A stretch of DNA of 64,000 bases from Vibrio sp. PID17_43 (GCF_002608565.1 NZ_LIXM01000001.1:62001-126000), one strand, 5' to 3'; positions 35,216 to 44,186 are shown, counted from the first letter of the stretch. Notes: a model not told the origin generated them from the sequence alone. Numbers and translations: made by a program.

Positions 35216-35335
35216 ATCTAAATCGAATAAATTCGTGAATTTCTGGTTAAAAGGTAGCAAGTGCGAATATAAATGATAAAATAATTATCGTCCTAATTTT
35301 GTTCGTAAATTTGCTTTAATCTAACGGAGCCTTTC

Positions 35336-35410
35336 ATGGAGCTTGGTCTAATCATCGCTTTTATCGTTGCTGCGGCAGTAATGGTGAAAAAAGAGATGGC
35401 AAAACAGTAA
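35336..35410 (+). CDS. 24-residue hydrophobic membrane peptide
   Basis: Short frame MELGLIIAFIVAAAVMVKK followed by EMAKQ. It has a good ribosome binding site (ACGGAG, seven bases before ATG) and a terminator about 55 bp after the stop, with the galE terminator upstream, so it is a self-contained unit. Residues 3-17 form a short hydrophobic helix with a positively charged end, as expected for an inner-membrane peptide with the C-terminus in the cytoplasm. I do not recognise the family; no function is assigned. Confidence 0.6.
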   Translation: MELGLIIAFIVAAAVMVKKEMAKQ

Positions 35411-35463
35411 GTTTTCATTTTTCATTCTTTTCTTAACATTTTTGAAATGAAAACTTTTGTTAA

Positions 35464-35490
35464 AAGTCAGCATTAAGCTGGCTTTTTTGT
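35464..35490 (+). terminator. terminator after the 24-residue peptide gene
   Basis: AAGTCAGC-attaa-GCTGGCTT (one G-T pair) followed by a T-run. It supports transcription of the small gene upstream. Confidence 0.75.
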
Positions 35491-35605
35491 TTTGTAGCGC
35501 AAAAGATACGTACCTATGCCTAAAAAACGGCCTAAATTGCACCGTTACATCATGAAACTAGAGTCTTTATACTGTGACGGATACTAAGTCACGGAGTGAA
35601 CCAAT

Positions 35606-36493
35606 ATGCAAAGCCCCATCACTTTAGAAGCACTTCATATACTTGATGCAATTGACCGAAGAGGCAGTTTTGCTGCTGCGGCGAATGAGCTAGATCGAGC
35701 ACCATCATCACTCAGTTATCAAATTCAAAAACTTGAGCAAGACCTTGACATCATGATATTTGATCGCTCTGGTCATAAGGCGCATTTTACACAAGTAGGC
35801 CAGTTGATTCTTGAGCGAGGTAGGGCAATCTTACAGGCCTGCGAAAAGTTGGTCGGTGATGCGACATTGCTTGCGAATGGATGGGAACTGGACATTACCA
35901 TCGCTTTCGACGGTATCATTCCAATTGCAAACTTCTTTCCTATGGTGAATGCGCTAGCAGAGGTCAGTACCACACGAATAAGGTTACAAGAAGAGATCCT
36001 TGCAGGCAGTTGGGAGTCATTGAATACTGGTCGAGCGGACTTACTCATTTGTCCTACGCTCGACTCACTCCCTCACGATGTGAAAGCTGAGAAAATTGGC
36101 AAAATGACAATGGAGTGGGTAGCAGCAAGTGATCATTATGTACATAAGCGCAATGGTCCATTCAATGCAGACGCACGAGAAAAGTATCGGATTATCGCCA
36201 TAGCAGATACTGCGAGAGAGCAACCTGCGCTTTCAATAAATATCACTCAAAAACAGCCACGACTCACAGTCACTAACTTCCCAGCTAAGGTAGAGGCACT
36301 GACTTCAGGATTAGGCATCGGTACTGTTCCTTGTCAAGTTTCACAGCCCTTGATTGATTCAGGTGCATTAAAGCGCATAGAGGGCTCTGAAGATCATTCG
36401 ATGGACATCATTTTGGCATGGCGGAGGAACACCATGGGGGAGGCGAAGTCATGGTGCGTACAATATTTGAAAAAGAATTGGAAATTAAAGTGA
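35606..36493 (+). CDS. LysR-family transcriptional regulator
   Basis: 295 residues with an N-terminal winged HTH (RRGSFAAAANELDRAPSSLS then YQIQKLEQDLDIMIFDRSG) and a C-terminal periplasmic-binding-like effector domain. GGAGTGAACC precedes the ATG. It is convergent with the pat gene and is separated from galE by the small-peptide unit, so its target is not evident from position. Effector unknown. Confidence 0.9.
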   Translation: MQSPITLEALHILDAIDRRGSFAAAANELDRAPSSLSYQIQKLEQDLDIMIFDRSGHKAHFTQVGQLILERGRAILQACEKLVGDATLLANGWELDITIAFDGIIPIANFFPMVNALAEVSTTRIRLQEEILAGSWESLNTGRADLLICPTLDSLPHDVKAEKIGKMTMEWVAASDHYVHKRNGPFNADAREKYRIIAIADTAREQPALSINITQKQPRLTVTNFPAKVEALTSGLGIGTVPCQVSQPLIDSGALKRIEGSEDHSMDIILAWRRNTMGEAKSWCVQYLKKNWKLK

Positions 36494-36523
36494 CAATGTC
36501 ACATGTTGAGTGGTAAAAGAAAT

Positions 36524-36548
36524 AAAGGATGCCGAGCCGCATCCTTTG
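36524..36548. terminator. bidirectional terminator between LysR and pat genes
   Basis: AAAGGATGC-cgagcc-GCATCCTTT stem, 9 bp, between convergent genes, with modest T-runs. Confidence 0.75.
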
Positions 36549-36558
36549 TAAAATCCGC

Positions 36559-39192
36559 TTAGTTGAGGGTAAGAACCATATCAGCGGTACCATCACCAAA
36601 CTGAACATCAAGTTCAAAACCTAAGCTTTGTGCCAGTGATAACATTCCTCGGTTGGTTGGCATTGTCATTCCTGACATTTGCTTAGTCCCTTTGATCTTG
36701 CAATAGCTGATGATTTTTTGCATAAGCAGTTTGCCAAGGCCTTTTCCTTTTAAGTCAGATCGAACCAAGATTGCAAATTCAGCATCACTGTTATCTGGTG
36801 TAATCAGGGCTCGGGCAACGCCAATAATCAAAGGCCCGCTCTCATCAAATGCCACTGCAACAAATGCCATTTCTCGGTCGTAATCAATTTGAGTTAAATT
36901 TGCTAAAGCTTCGTGATTAAATTCCCCAACATCAGAGAAAAAGCGGTTGTATAGATCTTCTTTCGACACGCTGTTGATAAACTGCGCATGGGTTGGTTCG
37001 TCTTCGGGCAGAATAGGACGCAATAGGATAGGTTGACCATCACGCAAAGTCACCGTTTCAACGAATTCAGCAGGGAATGGACGAATGGCTAGCCTTTGTT
37101 GAGCATCCCCCTCATATTTTGATAGCGTAACATCGGCATCGATGATGGTCAGCTCACTACCAGAAACAAGTACTGGATGAATATCCAGCGATTGTATTTC
37201 AGGTAGTTCAACCGCCATTTGAGAAAACCGCACGAGAAACTTTGAAAGCGCGGTAATATCAAGCGTATCTTTGTGCTTCTGCAGCCGAATTTTACCGGAC
37301 TTTAAGGCAATAACGATTAAGTAACGCGCAAGCGCCATATTGAGTGGCGGTAATGCTGCAACCGCGTCCTGGGTAATATTCCAATCCGAACCGCCTTGCC
37401 CAAGTAAAATAACGGGGCCAAACACCTTATCGACTTTAATACTAACCCTCAGCTCTTCCGAGCTGCCAAGCTTTGCCATCCCTTGAACCAGTAAGCCTTG
37501 TACGTTAGCTAACGGATAGCTAAGTTTTGCAGTATCCAATATCGCTTGTGCTGCACTCGACACCTCTTGGCTATTACGTAAGTTCAATGCCACGCCATGC
37601 ACATCTGACTTGTGCGGAATATCAGGTGAGCGTAATTTTACCGCGACTGGGTAGCCAATGTTCTCCGCCATGTGAACAGCTTCAGATACCTCAGAAGCAA
37701 TCCACGTCGGTAATATGTTAAAGCCAAATTGCTCAAATAAAGGACTATTTTGATGAGTGTCTAACGATACTGTATTTTTATCCAGTAATTGTTCTTCTAC
37801 CCACTGTCTTGCTAAATCGACACTGCCGGAGTGCAACGGTTCTGCCGTCGTTGGCGTTTGCATCAGCTGCTTTTGGTTTCTTCGATACTCCACAAGGTGC
37901 ATATAAGCGACCACTGCACTTTCAGGCGTTCGATATGTCGGAATGCCAGCATGAGTAAAGGCCAACCGCGCTTCTCGTGAGGTTTGTTCTCCTGACCAAT
38001 TGGTCAATATATTGAAGTGCCGGTGTCTTGGGTGAGCTTTAATCGCTTCAATTACTGCTTTTGCGGTCTCAGTTGCATCAGAAACGGCGGAAGGGCTATG
38101 CATGATCAAAATGGCGTCTGCACAGTCGTTGTTCATTAGTGCGGTAATCGTTTCTATGTAGCGGGCTTTGGTCGCATCTCCAGAGAGGTCGATAGGATTA
38201 ACACCACGCCACTTCTCTGGAAGAGCCGATTTTATTTGATCTACTGTTGCGTCATCTAATGTTGCTAGTTTCCCTCCTCGCTCAAAAAGTGTATCGACGG
38301 CCATAACTGCAGGGCCGCCTCCATTTGTGATGATCGCTAGACGCTCTCCACGAAGTGGAACCGAGTGTGTGAGCGTCTCTACAGCGGCAAACAGCTCGTG
38401 GGTATTGCTTACTCTCAGCATTCCCGTTCTTCTAATCGCTGAGTCATAGATGATATCCAAAGTATCGGCACCTTGGAGACCAAGGGCGTGAGCTTGTGGA
38501 GAATGTCCGGCCTTTAATACCAGAATGCGTCGGTTACGCGAGGCGGCTCGTGCTGCAGACATAAAACGACGAGCATCTCGAATGGTCTCAACATAGAGCA
38601 AAATGGCTTCCGTATTGGCATCCATACTTAAATAATCGAGTAACTCAGCAAACTCGATGTCTTGGCCTTCGCCGATAGAAATAAATGCTGAAAAGCCAAT
38701 ATTCTTATCATTTGCCCAGTCAAGAACGGTTGTACACACCGCAGAAGATTGAGAAATAAAAGCGATTTTTCCTGGTTTAGCAGCAACAGGCGAGAACGAA
38801 CAATTAAACCGATGCCATGGCAAAATGATGCCCAAGCTGTTTGGGCCAAGAACTCGAATGCGCAAACCTGTCATATCGAGGTGTTCGATATCGTCAGAGA
38901 TAACAATAGCGAACTCAGTACCGCGCTCGTCGAGCTCTTTCAAAAGCTGCTTATTGCGTAACACGTTAGTACAGAGGATTGCAATATCAGGGGTGTAGGG
39001 AAGGGAGGCTACATCTGGATAGGCGATAACACCAGAAACGGATTTATACTTTGGTGTGACTGGCATAATCGCACCAGCAAATCCACTTTGCAACAGATTA
39101 CGCATGACAATTTGCCCAGCACGTAGCTCCTTTGGGGAAGCGCCAATCACTGCAACAGAATTCGGTTTAAAGAGTTTTTGTAATTTGTTCAT
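36559..39192 (-). CDS. pat: Pat/PatZ-type protein lysine acetyltransferase
   Basis: 877 residues with the build of Salmonella Pat and E. coli PatZ (YfiQ): an N-terminal NDP-forming acyl-CoA-synthetase-like region of about 690 residues (PNSVAVIGASPKELRAG, RVLGPNSLGIILPWHR, ATP-grasp part around IGYPVAVKLRSPDIPHKSDV) and a C-terminal GNAT domain (VAFDESGPLIIGVARALI, LVRSDLKGKGLGKLLMQK with the Q/R-x-x-G-x-G/A acetyl-CoA loop). It acetylates metabolic enzymes such as acetyl-CoA synthetase to switch them off. A perfect 12-bp palindrome lies about 85 bp upstream. Confidence 0.9.
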   Translation of the reverse strand: MNKLQKLFKPNSVAVIGASPKELRAGQIVMRNLLQSGFAGAIMPVTPKYKSVSGVIAYPDVASLPYTPDIAILCTNVLRNKQLLKELDERGTEFAIVISDDIEHLDMTGLRIRVLGPNSLGIILPWHRFNCSFSPVAAKPGKIAFISQSSAVCTTVLDWANDKNIGFSAFISIGEGQDIEFAELLDYLSMDANTEAILLYVETIRDARRFMSAARAASRNRRILVLKAGHSPQAHALGLQGADTLDIIYDSAIRRTGMLRVSNTHELFAAVETLTHSVPLRGERLAIITNGGGPAVMAVDTLFERGGKLATLDDATVDQIKSALPEKWRGVNPIDLSGDATKARYIETITALMNNDCADAILIMHSPSAVSDATETAKAVIEAIKAHPRHRHFNILTNWSGEQTSREARLAFTHAGIPTYRTPESAVVAYMHLVEYRRNQKQLMQTPTTAEPLHSGSVDLARQWVEEQLLDKNTVSLDTHQNSPLFEQFGFNILPTWIASEVSEAVHMAENIGYPVAVKLRSPDIPHKSDVHGVALNLRNSQEVSSAAQAILDTAKLSYPLANVQGLLVQGMAKLGSSEELRVSIKVDKVFGPVILLGQGGSDWNITQDAVAALPPLNMALARYLIVIALKSGKIRLQKHKDTLDITALSKFLVRFSQMAVELPEIQSLDIHPVLVSGSELTIIDADVTLSKYEGDAQQRLAIRPFPAEFVETVTLRDGQPILLRPILPEDEPTHAQFINSVSKEDLYNRFFSDVGEFNHEALANLTQIDYDREMAFVAVAFDESGPLIIGVARALITPDNSDAEFAILVRSDLKGKGLGKLLMQKIISYCKIKGTKQMSGMTMPTNRGMLSLAQSLGFELDVQFGDGTADMVLTLN

Positions 39193-39418
39193 GGCGATTC
39201 CTTCGCGGTGACTGATGACATATCATCTTTTCATCATAAACGAATAAGTTACGCTTTAAATGTGGTTCGACCTTACATTTGCGCAAATCTAAACCAGGCT
39301 AGTAGAGATTGTGTTACTCATCACATCAAAATTGCAGATTATTGTGTTTGGTGCTTGATAAAGTAGACTGCTATCGGCATGATTCGACGTCATATTTATT
39401 CAGAGCGTTTGTTACTTC

Positions 39419-39988
39419 ATGAAAAAAATCGCAATCATTGGTTTGGCAACACTACTTTCTGCTTGTGCATCTGAAACCTATATTACAGAAGTTACTTCAG
39501 AATCCTACCGAGAAGATTACCAATCTCAGACAATACCTAAACCAGTAATGTCATCTGAAAACGCTGTAGTAGAACAAGACGTTGAGCCAACTGTCGATAA
39601 AATAACAGCGAAACCTGAAGAGAAAAAGGTCGTAAAGCTTAGCCCTCAAGAGCAGGCAAAGCCGGTTAAGATCATTCCACCGAACGAACAACAAGCGGCA
39701 GTTCAACGCTTTGGATATACAATTCAAGTTGGTGCTGTAGGTAGGCAAGCGAAAGTGGACCAATTGGCAAGTAAACTGCCACAAGGTAAACAACCAATTT
39801 GGGAAAACTACAAAGTGGTAAATGGAACCAAGTGGTTCTCGGTACTTTATGGTGATTACGCCACCAGTGCTGAAGCAAAACAGGCAATTTCGACACTACC
39901 AGCCCAGTTTAAACAGCTAAAACCTTTTGTTAAGACCATCGATTCTATTAAAAATTCGGCTTATCCAACACTAAACAAATTGAACTAA
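39419..39988 (+). CDS. SPOR-domain lipoprotein
   Basis: 189 residues. Lipoprotein signal LATLLSACASE (Cys16), a lysine- and proline-rich linker of about 80 residues, and a C-terminal SPOR-like domain from about residue 100 (GYTIQVGAVGRQAKVDQL, KWFSVLYGDYATSAEAKQAI). SPOR domains bind denuded glycan strands at the division septum, so a role in cell-wall or septal processes is likely. No division gene is adjacent except ddl downstream. Confidence 0.82.
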   Translation: MKKIAIIGLATLLSACASETYITEVTSESYREDYQSQTIPKPVMSSENAVVEQDVEPTVDKITAKPEEKKVVKLSPQEQAKPVKIIPPNEQQAAVQRFGYTIQVGAVGRQAKVDQLASKLPQGKQPIWENYKVVNGTKWFSVLYGDYATSAEAKQAISTLPAQFKQLKPFVKTIDSIKNSAYPTLNKLN

Positions 39989-40023
39989 TACACCCAAGCA
40001 TCTCGCGGTTACTTGAGTATAAC

Positions 40024-40047
40024 AAGGGAGCAAATCGCTCCCTTTTT
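40024..40047 (+). terminator. terminator of the SPOR lipoprotein gene
   Basis: AAGGGAGC-aaatc-GCTCCCTT stem, then TTT. Confidence 0.85.
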
Positions 40048-40162
40048 ACTTTGCTCAAATCCTGCTCGAACAGTATTCCTCACAGTAAAATAACTGTACG
40101 TAACTACTTAAAGGTTTATCATATTGGATAGTATCTTTTGTAGATCACGGAAAGATTGATTC

Positions 40163-41152
40163 ATGACTAAAAATATTCTCTTACTATGCGGCGGCGGCTC
40201 ATCTGAGCATGAGATTTCACTATTATCTGCGAACTTTGTTGAGCAGCAGTTAAATTTAATTGAAAACGTAAAAGTCACACGCGTAGAAATCAAAACGGAA
40301 GGTTGGGTTACCAACCAAGATGAATTGGTATATCTAGACCTCAATACCAAACAACTGTGCTCCAATGATACAAGCCTAAGTGTCGACTTCATTGTACCTT
40401 GCATCCATGGCTTCCCTGGTGAAACAGGCGATATTCAATCCATGTTTGAAATTGCAGGCATTCCTTACCTAGGGTGTGGGCCTGAAGCAAGCAGCAACAG
40501 TTTCAATAAAATCACGTCGAAGCTTTGGTATGACGCGATCGGCATTGCAAATACGCCTTACTTATTCCTTACTCGTAATGACGAAGCAGCGCACGAGCAA
40601 GCGCTGCAAGCATTTGATAAATGGGGTAAAGTATTTGTCAAAGCGGCACGACAAGGGTCATCCGTTGGTTGTTACAGTGTCACCCAAAGAGAGGCAGTGT
40701 CTCAAGCGGTGAATGATGCGTTTGGATATTCCGATCAAGTACTGGTTGAAAAGTCAGTTAAGCCGCGAGAATTAGAAATCGCAGCTTATGAAATGAATGG
40801 CCAATTGAATATTACCAAACCGGGAGAGGTTATTGCCCCTGATGGTGCATTCTACTCCTATGATGAGAAGTACAGCAGTACTAGCCATTCATTAACCGAA
40901 GTGGAAGCGAAAAACTTAACCGACGAACAGATCGAAAACATTCGCAAGGCATCGGAGACGGTATTTAAACAAATGAATTTACGTCATTTATCACGTATTG
41001 ATTTCTTCTTAACCGAAGAAGGTGAAATTTTCCTTAATGAAGTCAACACCTTCCCAGGGATGACGCCGATCTCTATGTTCCCCAAAATGCTGCAAAATAA
41101 TGGCCATAAGTTCCATGAATTCTTAGAAGATTGTATCAATAGTGCAATCTAG
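40163..41152 (+). CDS. ddl: D-alanine--D-alanine ligase
   Basis: 329-residue ATP-grasp enzyme. CGGGSSEHEISLLSANF is the D-Ala-D-Ala ligase signature 1; FVKAARQGSSVGC and FLNEVNTFPGMTPISMFPK give the ATP- and Mg-binding blocks. It joins two D-alanines for peptidoglycan precursors. Divergent in sequence from a DdlB sited in the division cluster; this is an isolated copy, as in V. cholerae chromosome II near the vxr and pnt genes. AAGATTGATTC precedes the ATG, a weak site. Confidence 0.93.
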   Translation: MTKNILLLCGGGSSEHEISLLSANFVEQQLNLIENVKVTRVEIKTEGWVTNQDELVYLDLNTKQLCSNDTSLSVDFIVPCIHGFPGETGDIQSMFEIAGIPYLGCGPEASSNSFNKITSKLWYDAIGIANTPYLFLTRNDEAAHEQALQAFDKWGKVFVKAARQGSSVGCYSVTQREAVSQAVNDAFGYSDQVLVEKSVKPRELEIAAYEMNGQLNITKPGEVIAPDGAFYSYDEKYSSTSHSLTEVEAKNLTDEQIENIRKASETVFKQMNLRHLSRIDFFLTEEGEIFLNEVNTFPGMTPISMFPKMLQNNGHKFHEFLEDCINSAI

Positions 41153-41292
41153 CTAACGTTACCGTCATACGTTTTGTGTTAAAAATAATAGCAACAGAAC
41201 TTTATTCTACCGAACAAATATTCGTTATTATTTAGATATTGTTCAGTTGTTATTATGATTGGATAAACAAATAGAAAAGACAATTCAGTGTC

Positions 41293-41676
41293 ATGGCAAT
41301 TTCAAACTACAGAGGTTTTACTCTCCAATCTGGAGGCCCTGATGGCAGCATTTGGAAAGTCAAAATCAAAAACCACGTTTTACAAGGTAGTTTAACGGCG
41401 GTAAAAAAAAGCATTGATTGGTGGTGTGACACGGCATCAATTATTGACCCCAAAGAGTTTTCGACTCTTGGTCAGCGCCTGCAAAGTAATGGCAACACAC
41501 AAACTGATGTATTTAACGGCTATACAATAAAGAATGATACAGGAGAACCCAATGCTTGGTACTGTATGTTCAATGGCAAGTTGATTAAAGGTGGTAAAAC
41601 CGCGATTCAACGCCATATTGAGGCTTATTTGGTTGCAAAGCAAAAAGCAATGCAAGCTCAACAACTAAAGAAATAG
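41293..41676 (+). CDS. DUF3319-type protein with internal duplication
   Basis: 127 residues, made of two related halves: NYRGFTLQ...WKVKIKNHVLQGSLTAVKKSIDWW-like (residues 4-43) and VFNGYTIK...WYCMFNGKLIKGGKTAIQRHIEAY-like (residues 70-116). In each half a Gly-[FY]-T start is followed by an aromatic strand, a lysine-rich turn and a helix. I assign it to DUF3319 from memory. Function unknown. It lies four bases upstream of the yciH gene, so the two are co-transcribed. Confidence 0.72.
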   Translation: MAISNYRGFTLQSGGPDGSIWKVKIKNHVLQGSLTAVKKSIDWWCDTASIIDPKEFSTLGQRLQSNGNTQTDVFNGYTIKNDTGEPNAWYCMFNGKLIKGGKTAIQRHIEAYLVAKQKAMQAQQLKK

Positions 41677-41680
41677 AAGT

Positions 41681-41992
41681 ATGACTCTCGTATATTCAAC
41701 AGAAACTGGTCGAATCAAACCAGAAGAAGATAAAGTCGAGCGTCCTAAGGGCGACGGCATTGTTCGAATTCAACGCCAAACTAAAGGCCGTAAAGGCAAA
41801 GGCGTTTGCATTGTATCAGGCTTGGATCTGGATGATGCTCCTTTAAAGTTACTTGCAGCAGAACTTAAGAAAGTTTGTGGCTGCGGTGGCGCAGTGAAAG
41901 ATGGCAACATCGAAATCCAAGGTGACGCTCGAGATAAGATCAAAGCTCATCTTGAAAAGAAAGGCATGACGGTTAAGTTAGCTGGCGGCTGA
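41681..41992 (+). CDS. yciH: SUI1/YciH-type translation factor
   Basis: 103 residues. The SUI1 fold is clear: GIVRIQRQTKGRKGKGVCIV, then LAAELKKVCGCGGAVKDG and a C-terminal IEIQGDARDKIKAHL. The homologue eIF1 monitors start codon selection in eukaryotes; bacterial YciH can affect initiation fidelity and stress responses. Second gene of the DUF3319 operon, closed by a terminator. Confidence 0.92.
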   Translation: MTLVYSTETGRIKPEEDKVERPKGDGIVRIQRQTKGRKGKGVCIVSGLDLDDAPLKLLAAELKKVCGCGGAVKDGNIEIQGDARDKIKAHLEKKGMTVKLAGG

Positions 41993-42015
41993 ATTACATT
42001 CACCAACAGAATTGA

Positions 42016-42043
42016 AAAAAGCGCTCATAGTGAGCGTTTTTTT
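42016..42043 (+). terminator. terminator of yciH
   Basis: CGCTCA-tag-TGAGCG stem extended by A/T pairs and followed by TTTTTTT. Confidence 0.85.
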
Positions 42044-42586
42044 ATGCCGGTCACTAAACCCAGAACAAGTCGTTCAAACAATGATGACAACCACAACAAC
42101 TGATAAAAGCTAATAGCAGAGCAAGCAATCGCAGATTGATAGATCCATATTAGCTATTTTATGGTAAATAGCGATTATGTTTAATGGTATACACAGAACC
42201 CCCTTAATTTTTAAATCTGAGAGGGATAGGAGCCTAACCAGGTAATAAATACGCATACGTGTATATCATATTTAACATAATATACATAATGCGCACTTTG
42301 GGTGATGGCCCAAAGTTAGAATGTCTCTTTTGTGCAAAACTAAAATGACCCGTTTTTACCTATCTTAATTCGTATCTATTTGGTTGATACGAGCTTTAAA
42401 TGAGCTTTATGTTCGTAATACTGAGAATGATTTAAGGTACTGCGCAAATCGACACCGTTTTGCCAGAGAGTTCTAAGCACCAAAACGTTTCTCACGTAGG
42501 GCTGTGAATTGTTCTTTATCATTTCATAATGACGAGTATAATCCGCTCTTCTTGTTGCTTCATACAAATCACTTAAGAGTCATAAA
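42044..42586. other. 543-bp spacer with hairpin and possible insertion-sequence remnant
   Basis: No gene that I can support. ACTTTGGG-tgatgg-CCCAAAGT (42295-42316) is a perfect hairpin. Directly after it come GTTAGAATGTC (42315-42325) and ACTAAAATGACC (42339-42350), which resemble the repeated units at the ends of IS21-type elements. A 63-codon minus frame here has no ribosome binding site. The right end must hold the promoter of the SEC-C gene. Confidence 0.4.
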
Positions 42587-42919
42587 ATGTCAAAATTGTT
42601 TTTCAAAGGCAGAATCGAAACAAGGCAAAACCACGTACTTTCAGGGTATAACGTTAACCGCGAAGTTAAAGCTGGCACGGACGAAGCACCAATTTCAATC
42701 ACGGTAATGTCGCAAGAACGAAAATTAGAACTTGAGATGATTGTTGAAAAGCATGCTATCGTTGCCAATATTGTCGTTGATCCAATGAAAGACGAAAATA
42801 CAATCGAGCTAGATACGCTGCTAAACAAACCAACGACAACGGTATTTGATAAAAAACCAAATCGTAATGACCCATGTAGCTGCGGCAGTGGTAAAAAGTA
42901 CAAAAAATGCTGTGCTTAA
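42587..42919 (+). CDS. SEC-C/SWIM-type metal-binding small protein (PBPRA1643 type)
   Basis: 110 residues. The C-terminus is a complete SEC-C zinc motif, [17 protein letters not shown], like the SecA tail. The N-terminal ~85 residues form a beta-rich domain ([19 protein letters not shown]). I recognise it as the vibrio/photobacterium family named after PBPRA1643. The motif suggests zinc binding and possibly ribosome or SecB contact; function unknown. The ribosome binding site (TAAGAGTC) is weak. Own terminator downstream. Confidence 0.82.
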   Translation: MSKLFFKGRIETRQNHVLSGYNVNREVKAGTDEAPISITVMSQERKLELEMIVEKHAIVANIVVDPMKDENTIELDTLLNKPTTTVFDKKPNRNDPCSCGSGKKYKKCCA

Positions 42920-42927
42920 TCTGAATT

Positions 42928-42951
42928 ACCGCCGTCAAGCGGCGGTATTTT
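42928..42951 (+). terminator. terminator of the SEC-C gene
   Basis: ACCGCCG-tcaag-CGGCGGT stem followed by ATTTT. Confidence 0.75.
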
Positions 42952-42976
42952 GCGTTTATTCGTTTTAAGTTGGGCT

Positions 42977-43351
42977 TTAAGACAACAGCCATTTAAGCGC
43001 TTCATCCTGCTCGTGAAAAGAGCGCACTTCGCCATTCATAAACCAATTCGATACTTTTGCCGCAACGTCTTGCCATTTGTGTGAGCCCAGAAGCGCAACC
43101 TTATCAAACACTGAGCCATGACTGATTCCAATTTTTAAATCATCCCACGCAGCTCGAAGTTCCCAGCCCTGGAAATCCGTCGCATCAAACAATACTCTTA
43201 CTTTTGGATCTTCCACTTTTTCTAGCACTGAATCGAGCATTGGTACGAGTCGCTTGTAATCATCGTGCGTGAGTTTTCCTATTGCTTTGATAGAAACAAA
43301 CACTTCATTGTCGGTTCGTTCAAGGCCAATCGTAATACCGTGTGTGATCAT
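42977..43351 (-). CDS. SpoIIAA-like / STAS-related protein
   Basis: 124 residues of the SpoIIAA-like family (PF11964 type), with blocks ITIGLERTDNEVFVSIKAIG, LFDATDFQGWELRAAWDDL and KVALLGSHKWQDVAAKV; the fold resembles CRAL-TRIO/STAS domains. Cytosolic, single domain. Function unknown; the fold suggests ligand or protein binding. I place the start at 43351, where GGGGGGAGTT gives an excellent ribosome binding site; 22 extra upstream codons in the open frame are rejected. Confidence 0.82.
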   Translation of the reverse strand: MITHGITIGLERTDNEVFVSIKAIGKLTHDDYKRLVPMLDSVLEKVEDPKVRVLFDATDFQGWELRAAWDDLKIGISHGSVFDKVALLGSHKWQDVAAKVSNWFMNGEVRSFHEQDEALKWLLS

Positions 43352-43448
43352 AACTCCCCCCTTTGTAAAAGTAACATTGCTTCTACAGTATAGCGTTGTA
43401 AATAAACATAGCTGCATAGATAAGTAATCAGTTGAGAGGACGGGTATA

Positions 43449-43481
43449 AAAAGCCGAAACCATCGCTAAGTTTCGGCTTTT
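43449..43481. terminator. strong bidirectional-type hairpin upstream of the SpoIIAA-like gene
   Basis: AAAAGCCGAAAC-catcgctaa-GTTTCGGCTTTT, 12-bp perfect stem. It is not directly after any gene that I can call, so it may close an unrecognised transcript from either side. Confidence 0.6.
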
Positions 43482-44157
43482 AAGGTTTGGGGTAACATGG
43501 ATAAACAATCAAGATACACATAAAGAATACGAAGTAATTTCGCCAAACCTGTCGGGGCCAATCGACAGATAAACAATATCCCTTAATCACGTTACGCGGT
43601 CATGAATTAGGTAAACATAAACCTACGCACTAACGAGCGAGAAGTGAAAATTATTGATCATTGCTCGCCTATCTTGGGCAAATAAGCTCATGCAATATAT
43701 GCCGCCGATACACTCATTAACCTAAAGCTGCTGATTAATTGTTTCCATGTCTGTAGGTGTCTGCAAGCGCTCACTGTCTTTATCACGCCATACATCATTA
43801 CCTGATTGAGGAAAATTAATAAGTGACAACGTCAAATTTTGATTTTTACAGGATAAAACGCTGGCTAATAAAAGCAAAAGACCACCACCGTAATAAAATT
43901 ACAACACTAGACTGGTGAAGCGATTGCTTTAGACAAAAACACTTCGGTAAGCTATTGTAATTTAAGGTGTTATCAATAATTTGTGGCAGTGTGCCCCGCA
44001 TTGATTATCGTTAACGTAGTGGTGGTTAACTTAAGTTGGTAAAATTTTACTAACAACCAGCACAAGTGACAGTGTTTTTTATCAGAACTGAGGTGACGCG
44101 GTAACAGTAATTGAAGCGGAGTATGGTTGGTGTCGCCAGTAGAAGTGTGATAGGTAT
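43482..44157. other. 676-bp spacer without a confident gene
   Basis: Flanked by two terminator hairpins. A near-palindrome GTTGGTAAAATTTTACTAAC lies at 44035-44054. A minus frame at 43722-43877 reads like a short lipoprotein (LLLASVLSCKNQ) but would need a TTG start and has no positive charge in the signal, so I leave it as an observation. An unrecognised small RNA between the terminators is possible. Confidence 0.35.
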
Positions 44158-44162
44158 GAAAA

Positions 44163-44182
44163 AGCAGGGTCTGTGCCCTGCT
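44163..44182 (-). terminator. terminator of the vxrABCDE operon
   Basis: AGCAGGG/CCCTGCT 7-bp stem, followed on the minus strand by TTTTTCAT. It lies five bases past the vxrE stop. Confidence 0.8.
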
Positions 44183-44186
44183 CTTT

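Noticed and set aside
35274..35290. Fur-like TGATAA...TTATC dyad before the 24-residue peptide
   Set aside because: Matches the 19-bp Fur consensus at only about 11 positions in a very AT-rich stretch; expected by chance.
39258..39280. CRP-like site AAATGTG...TTACATTT before pat
   Set aside because: Half-sites are one base too far apart for CRP and the right half is imperfect.
42376..42567. 63-residue minus-strand frame
   Set aside because: No ribosome binding site, no recognised family and a position in a spacer that otherwise looks noncoding.
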